A stretch of DNA of 64,000 bases from Diplonema japonicum (lineage: Eukaryota; Euglenozoa; Diplonemea; Diplonemida; Diplonemidae). The position numbers and the translations under genes were made by a program. The notes under the pieces were generated by a model. The model did no database searches and had not been told where the DNA came from. It saw nothing but the letters and a program-made list of their open reading frames with translations. The stretch lies in NCBI GenBank assembly GCA_964019335.1, contig OZ025682.1:124001-188000 (forward strand), written 5' to 3'. Every line of letters starts with the position of its first letter. Position 1 is the stretch's first letter. This document shows, piece by piece, positions 18,106 through 29,579 of this stretch.

Positions 18106-21100
18106 TGGACGACGGCAACAGGTGGGTCCATGCTATGATCAACTTGGACGGACGAGACATGTGGCTCCACCTCATTGTGGTAAATTGCCACTCGGGAAGT
18201 TACGGCAAACACCAGCGTGAGACACTTTTGAACAAGGTGCTGAACGAGATGAGATGTGCCCTGGGAGATGTTCCTATCATCGTCGCGGGGGACCTAAACA
18301 CCGAGGTGTCGCAATCAGGTGTACTACAGCAGGCGGTTGGGTGTGACTGGGTGGATGCAGCAGCAATGCAGGCCGAGAAAGACGGGGTAAGGCCGAGCCA
18401 CACCTTTGTGAGGAGAGCCACTGACACAAAGACACGCATCGACTACGTCTTGATGAACCCGATCGCTGCGGCGGGACTACAGAAGGCGTGGGTCCACGAC
18501 ACGGTGTATACCAACGAACACAGATGCCTCTCCATCAAACTGTGTATCCCTACTCTCAAGAGCAAGACACGCAAGTACTTCATCCCGAAGGAACTGCCGG
18601 TGTCGACTGCTAGTGATGACCACGTGATTGAGCTGCTACAGGCGGAGAGATTCATCCAAAAACTTGAGGACATCGACGGCGCATACCGTGTGCTGGCTGA
18701 CGTCTCGGAAAGACACTGCATCACAGGCGTGCCGATGGAGCAACAGAAGACTTTCCGAGGGAGGGGCGAGGAGCGCAAACCCAAGGAGAAATGCCTGTCG
18801 GCCAAGTCTGTAAAGGAAGCCACGGGCGCAGCGGTGGGTAGACAGAAGTCGATTGCCTGTTTGCAGAGGAAGCTTGCACACATCAGCGCGGAAATCCAGG
18901 TGATGATTGACAAGGGACAAGTGTGCAACATGCCAGTAGTTCTGTTGAAGACTTGGGCGAATGCTCTGAGTTTGCTGGAGAAACTGCCGAACCCTCCAGT
19001 ATTTGATAGGAACTTGCTGAAGGATGACCTGGAGTCGATTGTCACCAGACTTCAACTGCTAGACGACAACCTCTCCTCGCTACTACGCGAGATCGCAAAG
19101 GACACGAGAGTGGAGCGGGAGAAGAAGTACGAGGCGAGGATCAACACCCAGTTCCAGGAGGAGCGGAGGGGGATGACCGCCTTTGTGAAAAACACTTCTA
19201 CGTCAGCGGCGCAGGCAGTGGAGAGCGGCGGAGTGCTGACCGCAGACCTCGACGAGATGGACAGGATGATGCACGCGGAATGGGACGGTGAAGGGCATGA
19301 AGAACCATCGTACGAGGCTTTCAAGGCTAGATACGGGCCATACTTCTCGACGCATGACATGGTGCTCCAGCCACTGACAGGGGCTGATCTGAGAGCAGTT
19401 CTGGCCAAGAAATCGACGAGGACAGCACCGGGAGTTGATGGGTGGAGGATGGCAGAACTTCGCGCTATGCCAAATGTATTGTTGGATGCGTGGGCGATGC
19501 TCTTCAACGCCATCGAGGTGACAGGGAAGTGGCCGAAGGCACTCCTGACGGCGTTGGTGATCCCGAAGGGAGGCGAGAGGACTCCGCTCAACCACCGCCC
19601 CATCACAGTCACGAGTGCGGTCTACAGACTGTGGGCCTGTGCCAGGTTGCGTGATATATCGCCATGGCAAGAGAAATGGGCGGACGACTCGCAGCATGGT
19701 TTTCGACCACGTCACGGGACGGACAGCATCCTGATGGAGCTCAGCACGCAGCTGGAGACGGCGATGCTGACCAACACCCCCTTAACGGCATAGCACTGGA
19801 CTTCGTCAAGTGCTTCGACAGGGTGCCACAGAAAGTAGCGTTCGGGCTTATGCAAGACCTGGGTTTGCACCAGAGGATACTGACCCCGCTCAAAGCGATG
19901 TACGCAGGCCTCAAAAGACGTTTCCGCTTCCCTACTGGCGTGGGTTCCGAGTTCCACGTGACAAATGGAATTCTCCAAGGGTGTCCAATCTCCGTCATCC
20001 TGGTGAACGCTCTGGTGTCAGTGATGGTGAAGTGCGTGATTGCTGAGGTACCTGGCTCGCGATCGCTGTCGTACGCGGACGACGCGTACCTACTTGCGCG
20101 TTTGGTCGAGGTACTCAAGAGAGCGACCAACAAAACAATCGAGTTTTGCGAGCGGACAGGCATGCGCCTTAACGAAAACAAGTCACAAGCATTCTCGACG
20201 AAGGATGAGATCGGCCCTTGGTTGAAGTGCACAGGCTCATCGTTCAGAGTGACGAAGGGGATCAAGGCGCTTGGCGTGATCCTGAACATGAACGGGAAAC
20301 ATAGTTTGGACAAGCTACATTCCGCCGAAGGCCGTTTGTCCCGGCTTGGTGCATTGCCATTAAGCTTCGGGAACAAGGCGTCAATACTGACGGGCACTGT
20401 GCTACCATCCTGTCTATACGGTACGACCTACGCTGCGCCGTCTGACAACCAGCTGAAGAAGCTCTGTACAGCGACGGTGACTTCCCTGTGGGGACCGCGC
20501 TTCAGGATGAGATCCCCGATGGCTGTGCTCAATGTGCTGTTACCTGGACACACAGCATATCCACAAGCGAAGATTGTTTACAACACGGTGAACTGCCTGG
20601 TGCGAGAAAGCCTCACCTCCCCACAACTGTGGCAGCGAGTCAATGAGATTGTTACACTGTACCGGGAGCGAGAGGACGACGAGGAGAGGGGGCCGCTAGG
20701 GGTCTTGCTGAAGAGGTGGCTACCCTTCCTGAACAAGGGGTGGTCCTTCATTGAAGGTTTGCGCGCTCTGGTGCCCAGTGCGAGACGCCATGAAGTAAGA
20801 CAGGCGATCAGACCGGCTGTTGCAAAGGAATTGATCCACGGCAGGTCGTCTTTTGCTGGAATGGAAGCGGGTGCATGTCCGTCCACGAACGCCTGGTGGA
20901 GGAAGCTCCAGTCACGGAGACCGCTGATATCGTACAGACTGCGGCGGATCATCAGCGGTGCAGTGTTCACGGTACACCCTCGAGTGTGGGGGAAGCAATT
21001 GGATGAACGTGAGGGTGTGGAAAGCTCGTCTCTTGCGTGCGACGTCTGCGACCATCGATGCCAGACGACGACAGAAGTCACGGAGCACGCCCTATGGGAA

Positions 21101-21904
21101 TGTGCACCAGCGAGAGCTGCCCTGACAAACGAAAGATATGGCGGGATGACACGAAGTGACCTACCTGCAGTGACCGCCCTCCACGGGATCATTCCAAGGG
21201 GCGCAACGGGGGCTGCGAAGCAACAGGCGGCAGTCGTGCAACGATACCTGTTGGATGTCGTGTCAAGACGAGACGCCAGAGCGGCTGAACGGAGCACCAG
21301 GATCCTCACCACCAACCCGTGGGATGGGATCACAACGGGGAAGCAGCACACTGTGCCCACAGTGGAGCTGTTGAAATCGAACGGAGCGTCGGGAAAGGTC
21401 CTAATGTTCTACATGAAGAGCGTCCTCAGGTGGCTGAAGCCTAAGATGGTACGCAGGCAGGAAGTTGACGTCCGTCACGACGATGGAGCTCGCAGTAGAC
21501 TATGAGCAGGCCACCCGGCAGTCCTTGGCTGGACCCCTCGACGACCAGGACTGGCTCACAGAGAAGGCTGGAAGGATGCGATACATCTTAGGACGTATTC
21601 AGAAATGCACAGCAAAGAGTGGGAAGAATGCTTTCCCCGCCAACGCGAAGACAAGGGTACACACCCTTCGACATCTTGGGGGCCCGACGACACACGGCTA
21701 CGACAGGAGACCACTCTTCTCCTCGAGCCAAACCGCCCCCTACCTAGCACGACTCCAAGCAATGTTTCTCGCCCAGATGCCGTCCATCTCATCGCGACAA
21801 ACAGCCACCGCAGGCACCAGACAGCAACCGCAGAACGGTGACCGATTAGTGTGAATTTCTCCCTGAACGGTGAGCACCCACCCGCACACCGAAATTTATC
21901 AAAT
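18106..21904 (+). mobile_element. LINE (non-LTR retrotransposon) 1, 5'-truncated
   Basis: Begins within the endonuclease domain right after a T-run, runs through reverse transcriptase and a C-terminal zinc motif, and ends in a short 3'UTR (CACACCGAAATTTATCAAA). It lacks ORF1 and roughly the first 115 codons of ORF2 compared with LINE 2. No poly(A) tail is seen; the 3' end is AT-rich sequence. Same family as LINE 2 from side-by-side reading. Confidence 0.9.
18107..21854 (+). pseudogene. LINE ORF2 (endonuclease/reverse transcriptase), frameshifted
   Basis: Frame 1 (to 19793) carries APE-type endonuclease motifs GDLNTEV and TRIDYVL, the TNEHRCLSIKL end with the catalytic His region, then the RT fingers (VDGWRMAELR, PLNHRPITVTSAVYRLW, QHGFRP). 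A one-base loss in a C-run near 19780 moves the frame; frame 2 carries LDFVKCFDRVP, TNGILQGCPIS and the YADD catalytic box, then a CDVC...HALWEC zinc motif. A second shift near 21465 leads to the last 110 codons. Inactive as it stands. Confidence 0.9.
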
Positions 21905-22019
21905 TTTCTTTTTTTCCTCCTCCCTATTGAATATATTAAGGCTCTCTTACTGTTGGTGTGTGATCTCTGACTCTTCTACTGAAACAGAATTTTCTCTCCC
22001 CACTTTACTTACGGTACTT

Positions 22020-22050
<31 letters not shown>

Positions 22051-22919
22051 ATTTCATTCTTAAGGCCCCCTCTGGGAGAAGAAAGTATAAGGCTTTCTTC
22101 CGCCCGCGCCCCCAAAAAAAAAATAAAGCGTTTCTATTTTTTTTTTCGCATTTTCCCCCACCTGCCAATGCACCGGTCTCGAAAATGGATGATGCTTCAA
22201 TCCATCCACCCGTAGTCGGCCGTGCGCTGGTATTGAAATTTGGTTGGCGTGAGCCTCATGGGGGATACGGGTATTGTTAGCACCTCTTCTCCCAAAACAC
22301 TTTTTTTTCTTCTTCTTTTGTTTGTGTCTTTCTGTGTGGTCTGTAGTTGAGTTTAGACCGGCAGTCGACGGTCTATACTCTGCATTCCCCCATTTTTTTC
22401 TCTCTCTCCGAGAGGCTCACCAATGCAACCCATCCTTATTATTAGTTTTTTTCGCCTGAACAAGAAGAAAAAGAAGAGGAAAAAAAAAAAAAGAAAGAAA
22501 GGGGTGAGGTCGAAGGCAGGCTTTTCTATTCGGCTTTTTTTTCTCTTTTTTTTTTTTACCAACCTTCTGCACAATCAAACAAACAACAAAGGAGGTTTAA
22601 AAAAAAAGAGAGAGAAAGAGCATCCAAAACCGTCCCCCCCCCCCCCCCCTATTCTCACCTCGGTGTTAAAATTTAACATCGAAAAAAAAATTGGAGGAAA
22701 AAAAATTATTCGACTGCTGAGAACAAGAGTTCTCTGTTCTCCGCTCATTCCCGTATGTCCCATTTTCTTTTTCTTTTTTTTTTGATGGGCCGTTGCTAAC
22801 CACTTCGTTCCTATCATAGTGCTTTTTTTTTCCCCCTTCCTAACTCCCGTGATATTTTTTTAATTATTATTTGTTTTAAAAAAAAGACATGTAACCCCCC
22901 CCCCCCCCCCTCCCTAGGC
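21855..22919. other. Intergenic, homopolymer-rich with D1 copy 2
   Basis: T-, A- and C-runs; repeat D1 at 22784-22821; a C-run (22898-22911) just before the MITE. Apart from the LINE tail up to 21904, no gene is seen. Confidence 0.6.
22784..22821 (+). repeat. Dispersed repeat D1, copy 2
   Basis: GATGGGCCGTTGCTAACCAC then TTCGTTCCTATCATAGTG, longer than copy 1 at its left side and again followed by a T-run. Confidence 0.7.
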
Positions 22920-23084
22920 CTATGCTGGCATGGAAACGCGTTTCCATGCATTTTTTGAAAAAAGGGGAAACGGATACGAAAGCGGAAATGTTTCCTTATG
23001 TTTCCTTAAGAAGGAAACGCGTTTCCATAAGAATTTTGAAAAAGTATGGAAACGGAAACGTTTCCACGTTTGCTGCCAGCATAG
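22920..23084 (+). mobile_element. Palindrome-rich MITE, copy 1
   Basis: 165 bp with terminal inverted repeats CTATGCTGGCA...TGCCAGCATAG. The interior is built of GGAAACG/CGTTTCC words, including two perfect GGAAACGCGTTTCC palindromes. The reverse complement of 32226-32375 matches along its length with small indels. It ends 59 nt before the ATG of family member 11, so it forms part of that gene's upstream region. Confidence 0.85.
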
Positions 23085-23143
23085 CCCCCCCCCTCCAACA
23101 AAACCAAAAAAGATTACACGGGAAAAAAAAAAAAAAAAAAAAA

Positions 23144-24001
23144 ATGACAGCAGACGAAGTCCCCACCACGATTAACCCACAGCAAGCATTCCCGCCCCAG
23201 CTTTTCAACCTGCCTCCTGTCATGTCTAAGTACCAGGAAGGGATCAACTTCAACGCAAAGGGCCCCGAGAAGATAGATGTTGCAAAGCAATTCTTCAAGG
23301 AACACGTGTCTAGCATGCACACAGGGAAGGTGTACGAGTTATTTGAAGCGTGGATGGACGAGGACAGCATCTGGGCCTCGGAAAGGCTCCCTTTAGCAAT
23401 GAGGGGAAGGGGCCCTGTTGAAAGCACTGAAATCTACAACCTCGTCATCAGTGTGCTGATAGGAGGGCCCAAGAGCACCCTCACTGTCCGTCTCTTAAGT
23501 GCCTCGTACAATGCAAAACTAGATGTGGTCAGGCTTGATATAATGACATCTGTGTTACGAGCTGGGGAAACCACCCCCGAAGTGGAGGGGAAACGGCTCA
23601 CAATAAAATTTAAAGATAATATGAAAATCGCCAGGGCAGTTGTTTCCCCTTGTGGCGATAGTTCTATTCACCCGGTGTCTCGCATGGAATTGCCTTGTGG
23701 AGGAGAGGATAAAGAGGAAAAACCAACAACACCAACCTCTCCAGCTTCTCTGCAGCTTCCTACCTACGACCGTCCTTGCCTCCACAACAACTGGGATCCT
23801 GTTCGTGTGAAGCGGGGCAACTCACTCCTGCGGTGCAGGGTGTGTGGTTCACAGTGGAAGCTTCCTGTACAAAAGGTTTCCCGTTGTCGAAGGTACCTCT
23901 CAGACGGGTGCAACAAGGGTTCCCTCTGCACTGCTCTTCATGTTAATGGGCGGAAGCTGACCCACGCACAGCGAACAGGCGACGAGAACCAATCGGCTTG
24001 A
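23144..24001 (+). CDS. NTF2-like/CCCH zinc-finger family protein, member 11
   Basis: 285 residues from ATG 23144 (MTADEVPTT), right after an A-run; the open frame back to 22922 is only MITE read-through. NTF2-like domain about 35-175 (FFKEHVSSMHTGKV, LFEAWMDEDSIW). Linker CGGEDKEEKPTTPTSPAS. The zinc region is almost identical in DNA to member 10 (one mismatch in 250 nt). A MITE occupies the proximal upstream region, which could affect expression. Confidence 0.92.
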   Translation: MTADEVPTTINPQQAFPPQLFNLPPVMSKYQEGINFNAKGPEKIDVAKQFFKEHVSSMHTGKVYELFEAWMDEDSIWASERLPLAMRGRGPVESTEIYNLVISVLIGGPKSTLTVRLLSASYNAKLDVVRLDIMTSVLRAGETTPEVEGKRLTIKFKDNMKIARAVVSPCGDSSIHPVSRMELPCGGEDKEEKPTTPTSPASLQLPTYDRPCLHNNWDPVRVKRGNSLLRCRVCGSQWKLPVQKVSRCRRYLSDGCNKGSLCTALHVNGRKLTHAQRTGDENQSA

Positions 24002-25441
24002 TTAATTCTAGCTGCTTTTTTCTTTTTTCTTTTTTTTTTCTATCAACCCCTTTATCTTGCTTTCTTTTTTTTTTCTTTTCTTTTTGTTGACCCCTCCCGT
24101 GAACGTTGTCTTTTTTTATAAAAAACCTTTGAACACTCCGATCTAAAGTTAAAGGTTTCAAAAGAAAAAAAAGATTTTTACTTAGGGGAGGGGAGGGGGC
24201 TTGCTTTGTATTTTTTTCTCCCTTCTGGGTTGAGATGCTTTGAATTCTGTCTGTGGTGAAAAGTTGAGAAGAGTACTTTTTTTTTCTCTCTTTTTTTTTC
24301 TTCGATACAGTAAGCACAGACGTGGGGGAAAAAAAAAAGAAATAGAAATTGTTGCTGAAGTTTCATTTTTTTTTTTTGTTCTCATTTCATTTCCCAGGGA
24401 TAACTTTTTCTCCTCTTCCGCTTTTTACAGTTCTTCGTTATTCCTATTACTGAGACACAAGAAAGGGGAGCATCTCACAAAACGAAGATTTCTTTCTGTC
24501 TCTCACTTATTTATTCTAGCTTTAGTACGGCCTTTAACCTTTCTGCAGGGATCACGCCCACAAAAACTGTCCTATTCTTTTGTTCATTACACACATCCTT
24601 TCGTCCCCTTTTTTTAAAGTTGTTGCATTCGCTACGGGCCTTTCATTGTATTTCTTTGGCAGAAATGATAAAAACCCCAAGAATGGGGGGCGATTCGCTA
24701 CTTCCTCTGAACATCGAAAACAGGGTTGTCAGAAATGCTTATGAAAGGTCACGAGAAGAGGCGAATGCCCGAAAGGGGTGTAAAAAAAAAAAAAAATACT
24801 TTACTTTCCGCCAAAAATTCGAGCTTACAAATGGTAGGGGAAAAAAAAATTAATTACTAGAGAAAGAAAATAAGGAAAAATCTGTCCGGTTGACTGCGAA
24901 AATATTTCACCGAAAGAATAATATTAAAAAAAAACAAAGGAAGTGAATCCTAGCCTGTTGTCACCGGGGCTCTTTTCTTTACTTTCTTTGTTTTTCCTCC
25001 CCCCTGTGTTCCTTTCTTGCCCTTTCTCTTTCTTCGAACATTATTGTGATATACAATCGTGTTCGCGCCAAGAATAGGAAAACCCTCGGAACAATGGGAG
25101 GAAAAAAAAAAAAGAAAAAAAAAAAAAACACATTACTGCCTCTTACTCTGGCCCGCCTTATCCCCCTCCTCCCCCCCCCCCCCCACTTTTCTTCCTCTCG
25201 CTTCTTAGACCCCAATTAAGGGGGCTGCTATTTTACAAGGGGGTGGTGGTGGGGAGAATTGGTTGCTTCAAAGGAAAACAACATTTTGAAGCACACCCCC
25301 CCTCCAAGCACACCACCCCGTCCAATATTTCTTCTTTCTCTCTTTTTTTTTAATATTTTTTCCTCCCTCCCCTCCCCTTGCTTACTTTACTAATAAGAAA
25401 TATATAAAAAAAAAAAAAGTGATAAACATAGGAGAAGGGGG
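24002..25441. other. Long intergenic region, no gene seen
   Basis: About 1.4 kb of A/T/C runs. A 45-nt repeat (ACCCCAATTAAGGGGGCTGC) at 25208-25250 recurs after member 12 at 26408-26440. Short open frames have Lys/Phe-rich compositions and no homologue I recognise. Confidence 0.6.
25206..25250 (+). repeat. Repeat flanking member 12, copy 1
   Basis: TTAGACCCCAATTAAGGGGG then CTGCTATTTTA, repeated at 26405-26440 on the other side of family member 12. The pair brackets the gene in direct orientation. Confidence 0.7.
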
Positions 25442-26236
25442 ATGATGATGATGATGACAACTGCGCCACCAGAAATGTCTATGTACCGGGAAGGCGTCAA
25501 TGTCAACGCAAAGGGCCCCGAGAAGATGGATGTTGCGAAGCAGTTTTTCAAGGAATACTTGTCGAGCATGCACACGGGGAGGGTCACGGAGATGTTCGAG
25601 GCCTGGATGCAGCCGGATGCACTTTGGTGCGCTGATAAAATGCCGCATCCTCTAAAAGCACGGGGCCTTCGGGAGGTGTGCAAGATGTACAACACAGTGG
25701 TCGAAAAAATCATGGGCGGCCCTGAATGTACCTTTTCTGTCAATGTAACGGGTGTGTCGCATTACGCAAGAAATGACACAGTCAGGCTGGACTTTGTATC
25801 CTCCGTGTTGAAGCCTGGTGAAGCGGTGCCTGAAGTTGGAAAAAACAGGATAACATTGTCTTTTACCCCGACCATGAAAATCTCCAAATTCTACGTCGCA
25901 CCATGTGATGATTTTGCGATCGCACCGGTGGACGAAAGGAGCGACAACGAGGAGGAAGATGTAAAAGAGAAGCAGAACACCCTTCCCACCCCGTCCCTCT
26001 CCAAGTCCTGTCTCCACAACAACTGGGATCCTGTTCGGGTCAAACGGGGTTTTGCCCTCCTGCGGTGCAGGGTTTGTTCCTCGCAATGGAAGCTTCCTTC
26101 AGTTGACGTTATCAAGTGCAAGCACTATTTAACCGACAGCGGGTGCCACAACAGGCCGTGTGCTGCGCTTCACGTGAATCTCCGGAAATTAACTCTTGAG
26201 GAAAGGACAAGAAACGGGGTGGTGAAGCAAGGGTGA
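25442..26236 (+). CDS. NTF2-like/CCCH zinc-finger family protein, member 12
   Basis: 264 residues. Five consecutive ATG codons open the frame; member 13 begins at the equivalent of the fifth, so 25454 is an equally good start. NTF2-like domain about 20-160 (FFKEYLSSMHTGRV, MFEAWMQPDALW). Short acidic linker SDNEEEDVKEK. Zinc region: CLHNNWDPVRVKR, CRVC, C-x8-C-x4-C-x3-H (HNRPCAALHV), one residue shorter in the second spacing. Close paralogue of member 13 but divergent in one strand segment (TGVSHYARND versus TNTSYYAKND). Confidence 0.92.
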   Translation: MMMMMTTAPPEMSMYREGVNVNAKGPEKMDVAKQFFKEYLSSMHTGRVTEMFEAWMQPDALWCADKMPHPLKARGLREVCKMYNTVVEKIMGGPECTFSVNVTGVSHYARNDTVRLDFVSSVLKPGEAVPEVGKNRITLSFTPTMKISKFYVAPCDDFAIAPVDERSDNEEEDVKEKQNTLPTPSLSKSCLHNNWDPVRVKRGFALLRCRVCSSQWKLPSVDVIKCKHYLTDSGCHNRPCAALHVNLRKLTLEERTRNGVVKQG

Positions 26237-26521
26237 AATTTTATTTGCGGGAGCCCCCCATCATTGCCGTTGCTTCTAGATATCTGTATTATGGTGATTC
26301 TGGCCGCCACGCACCCCCCTTTAGCGTGTAATGCGTTGTGGTACACAGAACCAAGCCAGTTAAAAAGCCCGTTTTTTTTTTTTCCTTTTTTTTTTTCTTC
26401 TTACTCCTAGACCCCGATTAAGGGGGCTGCTATTTTAGGGGTGTGGTGGTCTTTCCTAACACCCCCCCCCCCCCCCCCCCACTTCCTCTAAATATTTGTT
26501 ACGTAAAAAAAAAAAAATATA
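26237..26521. other. Short intergenic before DNA transposon
   Basis: Contains the second copy of the 45-nt repeat (26405-26440) and a 19-nt C-run. No gene is seen. Confidence 0.6.
26405..26440 (+). repeat. Repeat flanking member 12, copy 2
   Basis: CTAGACCCCGATTAAGGGGG then CTGCTATTTTA, matching 25206-25250. Confidence 0.7.
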
Positions 26522-28086
26522 CTGTAAAACGAATAATGTCGGACGGAAAAATTCTCGGACAGAAAAACTCCCGGACACCAAAAAAACCCGGACATTTTTC
26601 CGTCCGGGAGTTTTTCTGAGAAGAAGTTTTTTTTACTTAAGGGGGGGTAGCAGCTCCCACCACGTTTGCCTGGAAGGGCTTTATTCCTTGTGCAGAGCCA
26701 AAATGTCACCCTGCGTGGCAGTTTGAATTTTTCTTCCCCTTTCAATGCACCAACAAACAGCACCCACGGGATCTTTAACTTCTCATAAACCCGTACTTCC
26801 TTGCTACCCAAGGCACGTTGAGCAGCTGGCTTGTGAGGGGCCCAACTTTGGTGCTGACACCCCCGGCCAGCTCACCCCCGAGATAAACTCCTTACACCGG
26901 GCCAGTACAAACCCCCGAAAGCAGCTTGGCGGCCTCTGCCTCGGTCAGAAGACGGCAGCAACAGGTTCAACAGAGCCCCCGGTTTCTTCCAGACGGAAAT
27001 ACTGGACGTTGCTATTCCACCCTACCACCCCTGGCCGCCACGACGCCGTGATAGCTGCGTATCGCCCAATACAGGATTTAGCATCCTTCGGGGGCTGAAA
27101 GATTTTGCTTGAGTCGATAGGTAAACGGGCTTGGTGAGCCTATCCCAGCACAACAAATATGCACCTATGCAGAAGGGCTGCTGTGCGCCAATCCAGCCCG
27201 AAAGACAGACCTGGTAGACTTTGGTGGGGCCTGTCCTTTTCCACTGGCTAGGCACTGACAAAATTTTGCAGCAAGAAAGACAAAAGCCGCAAGCCACCTC
27301 CGGAAAGCCCGGAAACGAGAAGGACAACGAGAAGGCACGCTGTTTCACCATGGAATTCAGGTCCATAATCGACACCCATAAAGTAAGGCCGGAATTGGTC
27401 TGGAATACGGGGTTAAAAACCAAACAAAAAGGGGTGCTAAGGTCGTAAAAGTCCGTGGCTTGGGGGACAAAACGGGCTATAACCGAACAGCTGGCTGTTT
27501 CCTTGGCTGGATGGTTAAATACAAAGGCAAAGCGGAAACGCAACCGGCAGGGATTATCCGTGCCCCGGTCAAGCACCCGCCCACCGAATGGAGCCTAACG
27601 GCATCGCCCAATCATTGGGCTATTATGATACTCGGTATCTGGGTTACGGAGCTGTTTCTTCCTTTTTGCTATAAATCATCGATTCCATGGTTTTGCCGAA
27701 CGGGCCGATTCTGCTGCTTGTCGGCGACCACAACTCTCACACGACCTATGCCTATGGGTTCGTAGAGTGGTTCGCAGGCGCAAACGTGCACATTGCTTTT
27801 GTCCCCCTGGGCTCACCTACATGGTTCAACCGATGGATATTGGGTTGAACGCAGCTGTAAAGCATCTATTAAGAAAGGTAGTAGGCCACACGAAGGCTCG
27901 ACAAGTTGATTGCCTCAGGGCAGCAAGGGAGGACAAAGATGCAGAAAGGGAACCCTGGGGGTTTCTTCGCGCGGTTGCCGTTTGCAGCCCAGGCCAGTAT
28001 GTAGGTGGTAGTGGACCAGGCCCCCTGACGGCCTTACCTAAAAAAAATTCCCAGAATTTTTCCGCCGGGAGTTTTTCGTTTTACAG
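26522..28086 (+). mobile_element. Pogo/Tigger-like DNA transposon, decayed
   Basis: Ends CTGTAAAACG...CGTTTTACAG are inverted repeats extending imperfectly to about 40 bp and flanked on both sides by TATA, fitting TA target duplication of the Tc1/mariner-pogo group. Just inside the left end CGGACGGAAAAAT and ATTTTTCCGTCCG form a hairpin. The 1565-bp interior carries transposase remnants on the + strand. Confidence 0.75.
27240..28060 (+). pseudogene. Pogo-like DDE transposase, multiply disrupted
   Basis: Fragments in three frames, in the right order for DDE_1: MEFRSIIDTHKVRPELVWNT (27351 on; the residue after NT is Gly, where Asp is expected), then KYKGKAETQPAGIIR (27517 on), NGPILLLVGDHNSH (27696 on, the second catalytic region normally LLLDGH), and PPGLTYMVQPMDIGLNAAVK (27800 on), the QP-D box near the third acidic residue. 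Stops and shifts separate them. No intact transposase. Confidence 0.7.
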
Positions 28087-28104
28087 TATATATTATCTGG
28101 TTTC

Positions 28105-28146
<42 letters not shown>

Positions 28147-28709
28147 CCATATTCGCTAAGTGACCGACCAGAACTCGCATTTTGAAGAGCTAAAAAAATT
28201 TCTAATTGCTTTTTCTAGGGCTGGAATGGATTTATTTGCGTCCGGGGCCCAATGTCCGACACATGGAATTTTTTTTTGTAATAAAAAGTTTTTTGGTGAT
28301 TTGCCTTACTTTGTACTATACAAAATGAAGCAGCTCCGGTGTGTTTGTCACTTAGCGAAAAAAATATGGAAGGTTAGTTACACATATTTTATCTTTCAAA
28401 GAAAATGATTTTATAACTGTGCCGAGCAAAAAAAAAAAAAAAAAAAGAAGAAAACAAAAAAGAAGAAACCACAGCTTTTTTTTTTAAAGCTTTTTTTTTT
28501 AAAACTTTTTTTTTTTTGCTCGTGCGGACAACAAAGACATATAGTCATATTTTCTCTTGACTTTTTTTTTCTTCTCTCCCTCTCCCTCTTTTTTCAACGA
28601 AGGCGTCTCACAAAGACCCCCTTTAACTCATATAATATATATCCCCCCCCCCCCCTTCCCTCACAAATATGAAATAAAAGAAAAGGGAGGTTTGCATTTA
28701 AAAAAAAAA
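28087..28709. other. Intergenic with D2 copy
   Basis: A 33-nt T-run, then repeat D2 (28376-28556), then pyrimidine tracts and a C-run before the A-run at the next ATG. Confidence 0.6.
28376..28556 (+). repeat. Dispersed repeat D2, uninterrupted copy
   Basis: ACACATATTTTATCTTTC, TGTGCCGAGC, and GACAACAAAGACATATAGTC occur in the same order as in 8604-8700 plus 9050-9160, without the insertion seen there. Confidence 0.6.
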
Positions 28710-29579
28710 ATGACAACTGCGCCACCAGAAATGTCTATGTACCGGGAAGGCGTCAATGTCAACGCAAAGGGCCCCGAGAAGATAGATGTTGCGAAGCAGT
28801 TTTTCAAGGAATACTTGTCGAGCATGCACACGGGGAGGGTCACGGAGATGTTCGAGGCCTGGATGCAGCCGGATGCACTTTGGTGCGCTGATAAAATGCC
28901 GATTCCTCTAAAAGCACGGGGCCTTCGGGAGGTGTGCAAGATGTACAACACAGTGGTCGAAAAAGTAATGGGCGGCCCTGAAAGCACCGTTTCTGTCCAT
29001 GTGACAAACACCTCATATTACGCAAAAAACGACACCGTCAGACTAGACTTCGTATCTTCCATTCTGAAGCCTGGCGAGGTGGTCCCCGAAGTTGGAAAAA
29101 AACGGTTCACATTGTCATTCGGCCCAACCATGAAAATCTCCAAATTCTTTGTAACACCATGTGATGATCTTGCGATCGCACCGGTGGACGAAAAGAGCGA
29201 CAACGAGGAAGAAGAAGAGGAAGAAGAGGGGGAACTTCCCGAAAAATATCCCCCTAAAAAGGGAGAAGAAGGCTGCAACGATGCAAATGAGCAGCAGCAC
29301 ACCGATGTAAAAGAGAAGCAGAACACCCTTCCCACCCCGTCCCTCTCCAAGTCCTGTCTCCACAACAACTGGGATCCTGTTCGGGTCAAACGGGGTTTTG
29401 CCCTCCTGCGGTGCAGGGTTTGTTCCTCGCAATGGAAGCTTCCTTCAGTTGACGTTATCAAGTGCAAGCACTATTTAACCGACAGCGGGTGCCACAACAG
29501 GCCGTGTGCTGCGCTTCACGTGAATCTCCGGAAATTAACTCTTGAGGAAAGGACAGGAAACGGGGCGAAGCAAGGGTGA
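28710..29579 (+). CDS. NTF2-like/CCCH zinc-finger family protein, member 13
   Basis: 289 residues from ATG 28710 after an A-run; the longer frame from 28557 is low complexity. Close paralogue of member 12 with the same ends, but the linker is 26 residues longer (EEEEEEEEGELPEKYPPKKG and more). The final part from DVKEKQNTLPTPSLSKS to the end is almost identical to member 12, while the middle strands differ at many positions. The two genes bracket the pogo transposon. Confidence 0.92.
   Translation: MTTAPPEMSMYREGVNVNAKGPEKIDVAKQFFKEYLSSMHTGRVTEMFEAWMQPDALWCADKMPIPLKARGLREVCKMYNTVVEKVMGGPESTVSVHVTNTSYYAKNDTVRLDFVSSILKPGEVVPEVGKKRFTLSFGPTMKISKFFVTPCDDLAIAPVDEKSDNEEEEEEEEGELPEKYPPKKGEEGCNDANEQQHTDVKEKQNTLPTPSLSKSCLHNNWDPVRVKRGFALLRCRVCSSQWKLPSVDVIKCKHYLTDSGCHNRPCAALHVNLRKLTLEERTGNGAKQG

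Noticed and set aside
22922-23143. N-terminal extension of family member 11
   Set aside because: The 74 extra codons translate the MITE and the A-run; relatives have no such extension.
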